A stretch of DNA of 51,245 bases from Patescibacteria group bacterium (GTDB taxonomy: Bacteria; Patescibacteriota; UBA1384; UBA12157; JAENIV01), in the NCBI GenBank assembly GCA_023485405.1, contig JAMCZU010000002.1, positions 1 to 51,245 of the forward strand. The letters run 5' to 3'. Below the pieces are notes generated by a model. That model saw only the letters and a program-made list of their open reading frames with translations, did not search any database and was not told the DNA's origin. The position numbers and the translations under genes are program-made. Below are positions 25,648 to 34,752 of the stretch, one piece after another (within the stretch, counting starts at the first letter, position 1; every line of letters begins with the position of its first letter).

Positions 25648-27588
25648 ATGCTCAAAAAAATATTAAAAAAAGACGTTAAGAAGATTTGGCAAAATATTAA
25701 ATTTCGTCGAATTTGTCTTGCTAGTGGTCTAGTAGTTGTTGCGATAGCAGCTGTCTTTTTTTTATTTAATTTAATTTATCAAGATAAAGTATTTCCCCAT
25801 ACTTATATTGGCGAAGTCAATTTTGGTGGCCAGACACGCGATGAGGCTAAAGAAAATCTTAATGGAATAATTGCAAGGTCGCAAAACAGTCAATTGAACT
25901 ACATGTGGGGAGAAAAAACATACAGCACCGATCTTAACAATCTAGAAGTAAATTTTTCTAATTCCAGTGATAAAACAGTTGATCGGCTCATGGCAGTGGG
26001 TCGAACGGGTATGCTTGGTAAAATACTAGCCGAAACGGGTCGCGCAATTATTTCGAAAAATATTGTTTATGCTCAATTTGGTTTTAATGAAGAAAAATTA
26101 AACGACTATTTAACAAATATTACTAAAGATATTGATAAACTGGAAAAAGATGCCACCATTGAAATTCGAAGTGATGGTCCGGTGGTGATTCCTGAAGAAA
26201 TCGGTCAGAAATTCGAGATGGCTGTCAACAAACAAATTATTTTTGATCTCCTTGGCAGTTTTGATTTTCCGGCTAATTTACCATTTAAGGTTTCCAAACT
26301 GGTGCCAAAGATTGATTCCAAAATTGCTCAAATGGCTTTACCTGAGACAAAAGATCTAATGAAAAGACAGTTAATAATGAAAGCGGCTAATAAAACTTTT
26401 GAGCTTCACAGCGATGATATTGTTGGTTTAATTGAATTTGTGGCTCGTCCCGCCAAAAAAAATATTTTAAGCACACCCCAAAATTCGGTCAGTCTTTATG
26501 TTTTATCCCCAGAAATATCGGCGGCAAAACTTTCGCCCTTTGTTGAAAAAATTGCTCAAGAAATTTACCAAGAGCCAAAAGATCCAAAATTTCAAGTGAC
26601 TGATGATCGGGTCGCCGCTTTTCAATTAGAGCAAACTGGTTACGAACTGGAAAAAGAAAATGCAACAGCGCAAATCATTGAGGCGATTGGTAATGATAAA
26701 AGCACTTTAGATCTGCCGGTTAAGATTACAAAGTCAAAAGTCTCTTCCGATAATCCGGAAAAATTGGGGCTCAAAGAGCTAATTGGTGAGGGTAGAACTT
26801 CATGGAGAGGTTCGCCACCAAACAGAATTCATAATCTAACCCTTGGTGCTAACAATATTTCCGGTACGATTGTTAATCCGGGTGAAGAATTCTCTACTGT
26901 CAAAACTATTGGTGCCATTGATGCAGCAGCTGGCTTTTTACCGGAATTAGTTATTAAAAATAGCACCCAAGTCACGCCGGAAATTGGTGGTGGTTTGTGC
27001 CAGGTTTCGACGACTTTATTTCGAGCAGTTTTAAATTCGGGCTTAAAAATTACTGATCGAAGTGCTCATTCTTTTCGGGTGAGTTATTACGAACCGCCGG
27101 TGGGAATGGATGCAACGATTTATGATCCGGCGCCTGATTTTAAATTTGTTAACAATATGTCGACACCAATTTTTATTTGGGCGATTGCTGGTAATAACAG
27201 TTTAAGTTTTCAGATTTATGGCACTAAAGACGGACGTAAAGCGGAAATTTCCGATCCAGTTCTTTATGATTATGTTTCACCCGGGGAAGCGGTTTACACC
27301 CAATCGGATTCAATGGCCGCGGGAGCAATTAGACAAACGGAAAGAGCGACCTCTGGTGTATCGGCTAGTTTTAAATATAAAGTGACAAGTGCCAACGGTG
27401 AAGTTTTACAAGAAGAAACTTATATGAGCAAATATGTCCCTATTCCTGATAGTTATTTATATGGTCCAGGGACTGAAGGCATTCCAAACCAAAATCCGGC
27501 GCCAGCCCAAGTAGAAGCAACATCCGTGCCAGCGCCTGCTCCTACATCGGCACCAACAGTTCAGGGAAATACTAAAAAGAAGAACTAA
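25648..27588 (+). CDS. VanW-family protein with peptidoglycan-binding-like repeats
   Basis: A 646-residue envelope protein. One membrane segment at about 25-47 is followed by two PG-binding-4-like domains (about 60-370) and a VanW domain (about 395-545) with NPGEEFSTVKTIG, PEIGGGLCQVSTTLFRAVL and RSAHSFRVSYYEPPVGMDAT. The C-terminal tail is Pro/Ala-rich. Family members are tied to cell-wall biology, but the reaction is not established. Ddl in this window indicates ordinary D-Ala-D-Ala stems, so resistance is not implied. Confidence 0.88.
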   Translation: MLKKILKKDVKKIWQNIKFRRICLASGLVVVAIAAVFFLFNLIYQDKVFPHTYIGEVNFGGQTRDEAKENLNGIIARSQNSQLNYMWGEKTYSTDLNNLEVNFSNSSDKTVDRLMAVGRTGMLGKILAETGRAIISKNIVYAQFGFNEEKLNDYLTNITKDIDKLEKDATIEIRSDGPVVIPEEIGQKFEMAVNKQIIFDLLGSFDFPANLPFKVSKLVPKIDSKIAQMALPETKDLMKRQLIMKAANKTFELHSDDIVGLIEFVARPAKKNILSTPQNSVSLYVLSPEISAAKLSPFVEKIAQEIYQEPKDPKFQVTDDRVAAFQLEQTGYELEKENATAQIIEAIGNDKSTLDLPVKITKSKVSSDNPEKLGLKELIGEGRTSWRGSPPNRIHNLTLGANNISGTIVNPGEEFSTVKTIGAIDAAAGFLPELVIKNSTQVTPEIGGGLCQVSTTLFRAVLNSGLKITDRSAHSFRVSYYEPPVGMDATIYDPAPDFKFVNNMSTPIFIWAIAGNNSLSFQIYGTKDGRKAEISDPVLYDYVSPGEAVYTQSDSMAAGAIRQTERATSGVSASFKYKVTSANGEVLQEETYMSKYVPIPDSYLYGPGTEGIPNQNPAPAQVEATSVPAPAPTSAPTVQGNTKKKN

Positions 27589-29204
27589 TTTTTAAGTGCT
27601 GTTTTCACAAATTCCACAAATAGTGGATGAGGAGAAAGAGGTCGTGATTTAAACTCTGGGTGGAATTGAGTGGCGATAAAAAATGGATGATTTTTAAGTT
27701 CAATTATTTCCACTAAATGATTATCAGGCGAAGTGCCGGCGATAACTAAGCCTTTTTGTTCTAAAATTTCACGATATTGATTATTAAATTCGTAGCGGTG
27801 ACGATGCCGTTCGAAAATAGATTCTTTTTTGTAGCATTGATAAGTTTTAGATTTTTTATTTAGCTTACAGGGATATGCACCTAGTCGCATTGAACCACCA
27901 TAATTGTGTTCCAGCATCTTTTTCTCTTGGTCAGGCATGATGTGGATCACAGGATGTGGGGTTTTGGGATTAATTTCAGTCGTGTTAGCACTTTTTAAAT
28001 TAGCCACGTTTCTCGTAAACTCAATGGTGGCTAGTTGCATGCCATAGCAAAGTCCTAAGAATGGAATTTTGTGCTTGCGGGCGTATTCGATGGCTAAAAT
28101 TTTTCCTTCAATTCCACGGCTGCCAAAGCCTCCTGGTACACAAATGGCGTCGTATTCTTTCATTATTTTAGCAATTTCTTGTTTTGAAGATTTTTCTAAC
28201 TGTTCGGCATCAATCCAACCGAGTTCTAATTTAACATTTTGCCAAATGGCAGCAATTTTAAGACTTTCAGTGACCGAAAAATAAGTATCTTTCATAGCCA
28301 TATATTTACCAACCAGGCCAATTTTAATGGTCTTTTTTGGGGAAGTATCAATTTTTTGGATAAATTTTGACCATTCTTTGTTGCTCTGATTTTTAAGTTT
28401 TAATTTAAGTTTGCGGCTGACAATTTGGTCAAGATGATATTTTTCTAAAATCAGTGGCACTTTGTAAATAGTATTTACGGTTTCAAGAGGAATGACAGCT
28501 TCTTCTTCAACGCCGGTAAAAAGAGCGATTTTTTTAACCATTGAGGGTTTGACGGGATGATCAGAGCGACAGATTAAAACATCGGGTTGAATCCCCATTG
28601 CTTGCAGATCATGGACACTAAATTGCATTGGTCGGCCTTTGAGTTCTTGGGAGGCGCCAAGATAAGGTAAAAAACCAACGTGAACATAAAGGACATTGTC
28701 TTCACCAACATCATGTTTCATCTGACGAATGGCTTCTACAAAATGAGTGCCTTCGTAATCACCAATCGTGCCGCCAATTTCAGTAATTAAAACATCACAT
28801 TTTGAATCAACAGCTGCTTTAAAAATTCGAGATTTAACTTCATCAGTTACATGGGGAATCATTTGAATGGTTTTGCCTAAATATTTGCCAGAACGTTCTT
28901 TTTCTAAAATAGCTTGATAAATCTGACCCGACATAACAGAAGATGTTTTATCTAAAGAAGTATCAATAAATCTTTCATAATGACCTAAATCTAAATCTGT
29001 TTCTGAACCATCATCTAAAACAAAAACTTCGCCGTGCTCTTCAGGATTTAAAGTGCCGGCGTCAATATTTAAGTATTGGTCAAATTTTTGCATCCAAATT
29101 TTAAAACCATGAGACTTCAAAATATTACCGATCGAAGCCGCGGTCACGCCTTTTCCTAGGCCGGAAAGAACTCCTCCAGTTACAAAGATAAATTTTGTTT
29201 GCAT
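27585..29204 (-). CDS. pyrG: CTP synthase
   Basis: A 539-residue enzyme converting UTP to CTP using glutamine and ATP. The N-terminal synthetase domain begins KFIFVTGGVLSGLGKG and contains EHGEVFVLDDGSETDLDLG. The C-terminal class I amidotransferase domain has GGFGSRG, the catalytic GLCYGMQ and TQFHPEFKSRP. ATG 29204 was chosen because it gives the canonical MQTKFIFVTGG start; an upstream ATG adds 14 unlike residues. The gene's end overlaps the convergent vanW by 4 bases. It is divergent from the phosphomannomutase gene. Confidence 0.96.
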   Translation of the reverse strand: MQTKFIFVTGGVLSGLGKGVTAASIGNILKSHGFKIWMQKFDQYLNIDAGTLNPEEHGEVFVLDDGSETDLDLGHYERFIDTSLDKTSSVMSGQIYQAILEKERSGKYLGKTIQMIPHVTDEVKSRIFKAAVDSKCDVLITEIGGTIGDYEGTHFVEAIRQMKHDVGEDNVLYVHVGFLPYLGASQELKGRPMQFSVHDLQAMGIQPDVLICRSDHPVKPSMVKKIALFTGVEEEAVIPLETVNTIYKVPLILEKYHLDQIVSRKLKLKLKNQSNKEWSKFIQKIDTSPKKTIKIGLVGKYMAMKDTYFSVTESLKIAAIWQNVKLELGWIDAEQLEKSSKQEIAKIMKEYDAICVPGGFGSRGIEGKILAIEYARKHKIPFLGLCYGMQLATIEFTRNVANLKSANTTEINPKTPHPVIHIMPDQEKKMLEHNYGGSMRLGAYPCKLNKKSKTYQCYKKESIFERHRHRYEFNNQYREILEQKGLVIAGTSPDNHLVEIIELKNHPFFIATQFHPEFKSRPLSPHPLFVEFVKTALKN

Positions 29205-29272
29205 AATCTTATCTTTAAAGTAACAGCTAGGGGTAAAAGTTGTCAAATTTTATAATAAATTCTAGAATAAAA

Positions 29273-30637
29273 ATGACGGAGGTAAAAATAAATAAAGAAA
29301 TTTTTAAGGCATACGACATTCGGGGAGTTTATCCCGAGGAAATCAACGAGGATTTAATTTATAAAATTGGTCAAGCTTATGCTAAAGTGGTAAAACCTAA
29401 AGGCAAAGTGGCAGTGGGTCACGACGTTCGGACTCATTCACCGCAATTAGCTAAAGCTTTAATTCAAGGTTTAACTGATGCTGGTGTCGATATAGTGGAT
29501 ATTGGTTTAATCTCGACCGAAATGCTTTATTTTGCGGTTGGCAGTTACGGTTTTGCCGGCGGACTACAAGTAACTGCTTCTCACAACCCGGCTGAATATA
29601 ACGGTTTAAAAATGGTGCGCGACGAGGCAAAGCCTGTTTCTTCTGATACCGGTATTTATGAAATTAGAGATTTAGTGGCAGATAATCAAGAAAAAGTGTC
29701 TGCTACTAGAATTGGCGAGATTGAGCAAAAAGATGTTTTAGAGGATTTTGCGAAGTTTTGTTTAGGTTTTATTGATATTAATGTCTTAAAACCATTAAAA
29801 CTTGTTTATAATCCGAACTTTGGTTTTGAGGGCGTTGTTTTAAAAAAGATTATTGAATTAGGTAGTTTGCCTTTAAATATAATTGGGTTAAATGATAAAC
29901 CCGATGGTACTTTTCCTAAAGGTCGTCCTGATCCTTTTCGTCCAGAGAATCGGCCGGAATTTATCCAAAAAGTAAAATCAGAACAAGCTGATTTAGGTGT
30001 AGCGTGGGATGCGGATGCGGATCGGGTGTTTTTTTGTACTAAAAATGACCATTTTGTCGAACCATATTATATGAATGCGCTACTGATTAAAATTGCTTTA
30101 GAGAAAAATCCAAAATCAAATATTGTCTATGATCCCCGCTATACATGGGCATTAATTGATTCGGCAAAAGAAAATGGTGGTCAGGCGGTGATTTCCCGAG
30201 TTGGGCATTCATTTATTAAAGAAAAAATGCGCGAGGTTGATGGAGTTTTCTGCGGTGAGTCGAGTGGTCATTTGTATTTTAAAGATTTTTGGTATGCCGA
30301 CTCAGGAATGATCCCATTACTTTTAATTTTGGAACTAATTTCTAAAGAAGGGGATTTGGATATTTTGCTAAAGCCGTATTTTGATAAATATTTTATTTCT
30401 GGTGAAATAAATACCGAAGTGGCTGATGGTGAAGCTAAAATTGCCCAGTTAAAAGAAAAATATGCTGATGGAAAAATAGATGAACTTGATGGTCTTTCGG
30501 TTGAGTACGATCGTGATTGGCGATTCAATGTTCGAACTTCCAACACTGAACCATTACTTCGCTTAAATGTCGAAGCCAAAACCAAAGAACTAATGGAACA
30601 AAAAAGAGACGAACTTTTGGCTCTAATCCGCACTTAA
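29273..30637 (+). CDS. Phosphomannomutase/phosphoglucomutase
   Basis: A 454-residue alpha-D-phosphohexomutase. The blocks in order are FKAYDIRGVYP near the start, the phosphoserine loop TASHNPAEYNGLK, the metal loop DADADRVFF, the sugar loop GESSGH and the phosphate-binding RTSNTEPLLRLNVEA. It interconverts hexose 1- and 6-phosphates, feeding nucleotide sugars to the glycan locus. ATG 29273 follows a TATAAT box (29251-29256) by 16 bases with no upstream ribosome site, so the leader is very short. Confidence 0.93.
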   Translation: MTEVKINKEIFKAYDIRGVYPEEINEDLIYKIGQAYAKVVKPKGKVAVGHDVRTHSPQLAKALIQGLTDAGVDIVDIGLISTEMLYFAVGSYGFAGGLQVTASHNPAEYNGLKMVRDEAKPVSSDTGIYEIRDLVADNQEKVSATRIGEIEQKDVLEDFAKFCLGFIDINVLKPLKLVYNPNFGFEGVVLKKIIELGSLPLNIIGLNDKPDGTFPKGRPDPFRPENRPEFIQKVKSEQADLGVAWDADADRVFFCTKNDHFVEPYYMNALLIKIALEKNPKSNIVYDPRYTWALIDSAKENGGQAVISRVGHSFIKEKMREVDGVFCGESSGHLYFKDFWYADSGMIPLLLILELISKEGDLDILLKPYFDKYFISGEINTEVADGEAKIAQLKEKYADGKIDELDGLSVEYDRDWRFNVRTSNTEPLLRLNVEAKTKELMEQKRDELLALIRT

Positions 30638-30651
30638 AAGAGCTAAATTTA

Positions 30652-31188
30652 TTATTTGAGTGGAGGAAAAGTAGGAGCTGGATTTATATTATTTGATTTC
30701 ATTCCTTCTCCAAAAGTACATGTTCCGGTGCTCGATTCGTTTGTGCTAATTGGGCCGACACAAAATAATTTGCCCGATGAGGGTAATTTAGCGTAACCGA
30801 TAAAATTGTCCTTTGTAATAGTTTGAAATATTAGTTCTGAATTGTATTGTTTGACTGAATTTTGGATATTGATGATTTTAGGGTCTTTTTCCAATCCGAT
30901 AAGTGTTCCGTTATCATCGTAATAAACTGCCGCAGCAGCTTCAACAGATAATAATTGACTTTTAATCTGAGCATCTTTAGCCTTATCTTTAGCGCTGTTG
31001 AGATTAACCACAACAGTTGCAGCTAAAATGCCTCCGACAATCAAGATAAAGCCTAAAATAACAGCTATAACTATAATAATCAGTTTTTTATTAGAATTTC
31101 CTTGTGGTGTTGTTTGTTGAGTTGATTGTTGCTGGGGAATTGGTGATGTCATTTGTGGTGCAGGTGGTGTTGATTGATTTTGGTTCAT
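30652..31188 (-). CDS. Pilin-like/pseudopilin-type membrane protein
   Basis: A 178-residue protein. The Gln/Pro/Thr-rich N-terminus (1-32) is cytoplasmic, followed by a membrane segment (about 36-60) running into VNLNSAKDKAKDAQIKSQLLSVEAAAAVYYDDNG. This resembles the helix and YYxxNG turn of type IV pilin-like proteins, but without a standard prepilin cleavage site at the N-terminus. Two Cys near the end could bond. It is probably displayed outside the membrane; function unknown. Confidence 0.6.
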   Translation of the reverse strand: MNQNQSTPPAPQMTSPIPQQQSTQQTTPQGNSNKKLIIIVIAVILGFILIVGGILAATVVVNLNSAKDKAKDAQIKSQLLSVEAAAAVYYDDNGTLIGLEKDPKIINIQNSVKQYNSELIFQTITKDNFIGYAKLPSSGKLFCVGPISTNESSTGTCTFGEGMKSNNINPAPTFPPLK

Positions 31189-31207
31189 TAGCCCTCCTTT
31201 GGAACGA

Positions 31208-31636
31208 TTAACTTAATTCTATCCTGTTTTTATTATAATCCATCATAACTTTAAACATATCAAAAAAGCCTTTTTGTCCTAAAATTCCGTAAGGCATTCT
31301 ATGCGCTGTAAAATCAGGCGCAAAACCACAATAACACTCTTTGTTGTTACCACCAATATTTAGGGTGACATTATGAAAATAAGATATTTTCTTGTCGCCC
31401 GTAACTCCAAAGAATTCTAATTTTCTGCCGCTTTTAATATCTATTCCTAAATATTCGCCAATTTCGCTATGAAAAATACAAAAATCAGCACCAGAATCAA
31501 TCAGAGTAAGGTAGTCAATCTTTTTGTCTTTATACTTAATAGTAATTGGTATAACCGGGCGTTGAGCGCTTTTATGGTTTGGAAAAGCTTCGTTTGGATC
31601 GGAGGGGAATTTTTTATAAGAGAATTTCAGTGGCAT
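31208..31636 (-). CDS. Retropepsin-like aspartic protease
   Basis: A 142-residue protein of single-domain retropepsin size. LTLIDSGADFCIF contains the DSGA active-site loop, and the second half has YGILGQKGFFDMF, the ILG motif of this fold; such enzymes act as dimers. No membrane segment is visible, so it should be cytoplasmic. Its start is adjacent to the stop of the DUF5678 gene, so the pair forms an operon. The substrate is unknown. Confidence 0.75.
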   Translation of the reverse strand: MPLKFSYKKFPSDPNEAFPNHKSAQRPVIPITIKYKDKKIDYLTLIDSGADFCIFHSEIGEYLGIDIKSGRKLEFFGVTGDKKISYFHNVTLNIGGNNKECYCGFAPDFTAHRMPYGILGQKGFFDMFKVMMDYNKNRIELS

Positions 31637-31843
31637 TTAGAATCCTAAAACATAATTGCCATAATCTTTAGGTACTCGTGTAACAATAGGTTTGGGTTCA
31701 CCTCTTTCTTTGGCTTCTTTTATAACATCAGGTAAAGATTTACCGTGACTGATAACTTTTTTTTCATCAAAAGAAAGTGCGATCCATTCATTCGAGTATT
31801 TTTTTAAAATTTTAGATAAATTTTCTTCTTTTAATACCAACAT
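31637..31843 (-). CDS. DUF5678-family small protein
   Basis: A 68-residue protein: KYSNEWIALSFDEKKVISHGKSLPDVIKEAKERG followed by PIVTRVPKD matches the pattern of DUF5678, which is often found next to retropepsin-like genes. It precedes the protease with no gap. It may be a specificity or inhibitory partner, which is inference. Confidence 0.65.
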   Translation of the reverse strand: MLVLKEENLSKILKKYSNEWIALSFDEKKVISHGKSLPDVIKEAKERGEPKPIVTRVPKDYGNYVLGF

Positions 31844-31922
31844 TTTATCATCGTTTATATTGTAACATTTTTTAAAAATCTTTTAAACCTTTGATTAACC
31901 TACGAGGTTTATTAAAATTGGT

Positions 31923-32432
31923 TTAATTAAAGCTTATAGAAGATAACATTTGGTTAACTATATTAGAATCTACTTTTGAGGAAGTGCTTAACTGAATTAC
32001 TTGTTGACCATTAGAAATATAATAGCTATAGTCTATTTGAGCCATCTCATATCCTTGAGATGTTTTTCCTAAATCTTTGACCGAGATTGATTGAGGGTGA
32101 AGCGTTGTCAAGTATGCAGTCAGACTAGTTTCAGCTGTCTTTGGAGGATATTGAGATAATGTAATTGAATTTCCTTGTTCATTGGTAACAATTATAGTAG
32201 AACTGTTATCTTTTACATTCCAACCCGTAGGATAAGAAAAAGCGATACCTAAAGTGATTGACGGATAGATTATATATCCTGTAGTTGTATTATTTTGTTG
32301 ATTATTATTTGCGGATGCAGCAGTAGAAGGAAACGTAGTTGGTGGAGTGTAAGACCCATTCTTATTAGGTGACGATCGGTAGTGTGAAAAGACATAAAGA
32401 ACTATCATTCCTAATATCGCTAATATCGGCAA
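31923..32432 (-). CDS. PsbP-like membrane-anchored protein, downstream part of a gene broken by TAA
   Basis: The open frame downstream of the broken start is 169 residues if it begins at TTG 32432. It has part of a membrane segment (PILAILGMIVLYVF), a Ser/Thr/Asn/Gln-rich linker and a PsbP-like domain (GIAFSYPTGWNVKDNSSTIIV and a final NQMLSSISF). The same frame continues upstream to a GTG at 32576 that has an AGGAGG ribosome site, but codon 20 there is TAA (32517-32519). The full gene would be 216 sense codons. TTG 32432 has no good ribosome site and cuts the membrane segment, so this is probably a pseudogene or a base error. Confidence 0.6.
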   Translation of the reverse strand: MPILAILGMIVLYVFSHYRSSPNKNGSYTPPTTFPSTAASANNNQQNNTTTGYIIYPSITLGIAFSYPTGWNVKDNSSTIIVTNEQGNSITLSQYPPKTAETSLTAYLTTLHPQSISVKDLGKTSQGYEMAQIDYSYYISNGQQVIQLSTSSKVDSNIVNQMLSSISFN

Positions 32433-32576
32433 GCCGACAAAAATATAAAAGACAACCCGGGCAATAACGATTGCGGGGTCTTTTGATTTCCAAAAAGAAA
32501 CATTTTGAGCTGGCTGTTATGTTTGTGATGATTGTTGAGATTGATTGGTTTGATTGCTAGGGTTTGATTGGTTCAC
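32433..32576 (-). pseudogene. 5' part of the PsbP-like gene, with in-frame TAA at 32517-32519
   Basis: After AGGAGG and GTG 32576 the frame reads a Gln/Ser/Asn-rich tail (NQSNPSNQTNQSQQSSQT), then TAA, then QPAQNVSFWKSKDPAIVIAR and VVFYIFVG running straight into the downstream protein. The stop falls inside a Gln-rich run where CAA is common, so one C-to-T change would explain it. Confidence 0.7.
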
Positions 32577-32614
32577 CTTGACCTCCTATATCTATTAACA
32601 TTTAAAAAGATAAA

Positions 32615-33706
32615 TTATAGGCTTGCTTGATATCTTTGAGATTTTGCGATTAAATAATCTCTTAATTTATCCGCATTTATCTGAGAAAGTCCAGGTATAT
32701 TTAATGCAACTGATGATTTTTCTCCAGCTGTTTCAATCGATAATGAATAAAGACCAAATAGTCGGTCAGTTATACCTTGTCTAACATTAACATTTTGAAT
32801 CCTATTGTAATACAAAAAAGAAGAAGACTGTCCAATAACCTTGGTTCTTATTTCTGCTTTATCTTTGCCAAAATAAAAATAAAAGTTTTTATACCAGATA
32901 AAATTGATCATCAAAGAACCGGCCACGACGATAAAAATGAAAAGGAAAAAAATTAGATTAAAATTAGCTGGTTCCGGTATTGCATAGCCACGAGGTAAAA
33001 TACCTCCAAGAACGGCTAAAATAATAATTATAAATAAAATAGACATTCTTAAAGTTCCAGTAAAAATAAGTATAGATGAGATAGGACAGTTTTCTCTTGA
33101 AATATCAACTGTAGTGGTGTTGTCCTGATTTTTTTGTGGTTCTTGTGTTACTGTCGTTTGCTGTTGAATATTTTCTGGGTGTGAAGGACCATTTTCAGGA
33201 TTGGCAATTCGATTATTTAAAAATTCCACTAGTTTGTCTGAATTGATTTTATTTAATCCGTCAACATGCGAGTAAAACCCCGAAGTTTCTCCAGCTGTCT
33301 CGTAATGAACATCGTATAAACCAAACATTCTATCCAAAACGTCTTGATCGACATATATATTTTGCAATCTCTCATATCTAACATGGCCAGTTGCAACACT
33401 GACAACTCCTTTTTTAATTTCGGCATTATTTTCTTCGAATGAATAATAGTAGAATTTATAATAAAGATATTCAAATATACATATACCTACAATTAAAAAT
33501 AATGCACCCAAATTTACAGTCCAATTCATCCAAATTATCCCTGTTGTTGTTGCCTCGGTTATGGGTCCCGCATCCGTTACTGTAGATATAAATAATCGAC
33601 GCAGTAAAAAATATCCTATCCAGAAAATTATTATCGTAATTATTCCTGGTAATGATTTCTTGATGGGTTTAAGAGAACTTAAAGGTAAATTGTTTGAATC
33701 ATACAT
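32615..33706 (-). CDS. Double bacterial PH-domain (YdbS/YdbT-like) membrane protein
   Basis: A 363-residue protein with two copies of a membrane pair plus bPH2 domain. The first domain contains FEENNAEIKKGVVSVATGHV then RYERLQNIYVDQDVLDRMFGLY; the second contains KDKAEIRTKVIGQSSSFL then YYNRIQNVNVRQGITDRLFGLY. Both end with a YxxETAGE-type motif. A Gln/Thr-rich cytoplasmic linker joins them. The family's function is unclear; membrane stress or export roles have been proposed. A GGAGG ribosome site precedes the ATG. Confidence 0.8.
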   Translation of the reverse strand: MYDSNNLPLSSLKPIKKSLPGIITIIIFWIGYFLLRRLFISTVTDAGPITEATTTGIIWMNWTVNLGALFLIVGICIFEYLYYKFYYYSFEENNAEIKKGVVSVATGHVRYERLQNIYVDQDVLDRMFGLYDVHYETAGETSGFYSHVDGLNKINSDKLVEFLNNRIANPENGPSHPENIQQQTTVTQEPQKNQDNTTTVDISRENCPISSILIFTGTLRMSILFIIIILAVLGGILPRGYAIPEPANFNLIFFLFIFIVVAGSLMINFIWYKNFYFYFGKDKAEIRTKVIGQSSSFLYYNRIQNVNVRQGITDRLFGLYSLSIETAGEKSSVALNIPGLSQINADKLRDYLIAKSQRYQASL

Positions 33707-33719
33707 ATAATCCTCCTTT

Positions 33720-34679
33720 TTAGATCACCAACCCCATTTTTTCTTTGACTTCTTTAATAGTTTCTTGAGCGAAAGGACGCAGTTTTTCGGCGCCGGAAGC
33801 TAAGATTTTTTTGACTTCTTCGTCGGTAATTTCATCGCGACGTTTTTGAAATGGCTCAAGTTCTTTGATAATTGCTTCGGCAAAAAGGGGTTTAAATTCA
33901 CTGTATTTAATTGTACCGGCTTTTCTTTGTTCTAAAAATTTATTGGCTTCTTCGGTGCCAACAAATTCACCATAAAGATTAATTAAATTTAAAGTAGCGG
34001 GTGAAATTTCTGATTGATGGCCGTCATCAGTGGTCGCGCCAGCAATTTTTTGACGAATTGTCTCGGGATCATCGGTTAAAGCAACATAAGTATTGACAGC
34101 GTCAGATTTAGACATTTTACCTTCACCCGAGAGAGAACCAACTCGTTTTGCTTCGGTTAAAAGAGCTTTTGGTTCGGGAAATATTTGTCCAAATTTAGTG
34201 TTAAAACGGCGCGCTAAATCACGGGTTAATTCCACATGTTGGACTTGATCTTCGCCGACGGGCACACCCTCGGCTTTGTAAAGTAAAATATCGGCCGCCA
34301 TCAGCACTGGATAATCAAAAAGACCAACTCTTTCTTCATTTTTGGCCGCTTTTTCCTTATATTGTGTCATCCGGGTTAATTCGCCCATTGTCGTAATGGT
34401 ATTTAAAAGCCAAGCTAGTTCGGTGTGTTCTTTAACATCTGATTGTAGAAATAAAGTGGATTTTTCTGGATCAATGCCAGAGGCTAAAACATCTTTAGCG
34501 GCGGAAATAATTCTTTGGGGTAATTCTTCTTTAGGATAATTAACAGTAATAGCATGATAATCCACAATACAAAAAATTGTTTCATTTTCTGCTTGGAGTT
34601 TAGCCCAATTTTTCATCGCGCCTAAATAATTACCTAAATGGACAACACCGGAAGGTTGGATTCCTGAAAAAATTTTCAT
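33720..34679 (-). CDS. trpS: Tryptophan--tRNA ligase
   Basis: A 319-residue class Ic synthetase of usual bacterial length. SGIQPSGVVHLGNYLGA contains the HIGH-type HLGN, DILLYKAEGVPVGEDQVQHVEL binds Trp and adenylate, and KMSKSD is the KMSKS loop. It charges tRNA-Trp in the cytoplasm. An AGGAG ribosome site lies upstream of the ATG. Confidence 0.96.
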   Translation of the reverse strand: MKIFSGIQPSGVVHLGNYLGAMKNWAKLQAENETIFCIVDYHAITVNYPKEELPQRIISAAKDVLASGIDPEKSTLFLQSDVKEHTELAWLLNTITTMGELTRMTQYKEKAAKNEERVGLFDYPVLMAADILLYKAEGVPVGEDQVQHVELTRDLARRFNTKFGQIFPEPKALLTEAKRVGSLSGEGKMSKSDAVNTYVALTDDPETIRQKIAGATTDDGHQSEISPATLNLINLYGEFVGTEEANKFLEQRKAGTIKYSEFKPLFAEAIIKELEPFQKRRDEITDEEVKKILASGAEKLRPFAQETIKEVKEKMGLVI

Positions 34680-34752
34680 AATAACTCCTAATTTTATTCT
34701 ACCAGTATTTATCTCTTGTTTTCAAGGGAGACTTGTTGTAGTATAACAGGTT

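Noticed and set aside
25648-27588. VanW as evidence of glycopeptide resistance
   Set aside because: No VanHAX-type genes are present, Ddl looks like an ordinary D-Ala-D-Ala ligase, and VanW proteins are common in CPR without resistance.
29205-29246. Longer N-terminus of CTP synthase
   Set aside because: The 14 extra residues do not match the family, whereas ATG 29204 gives the standard MQTKFIFVTGG beginning.
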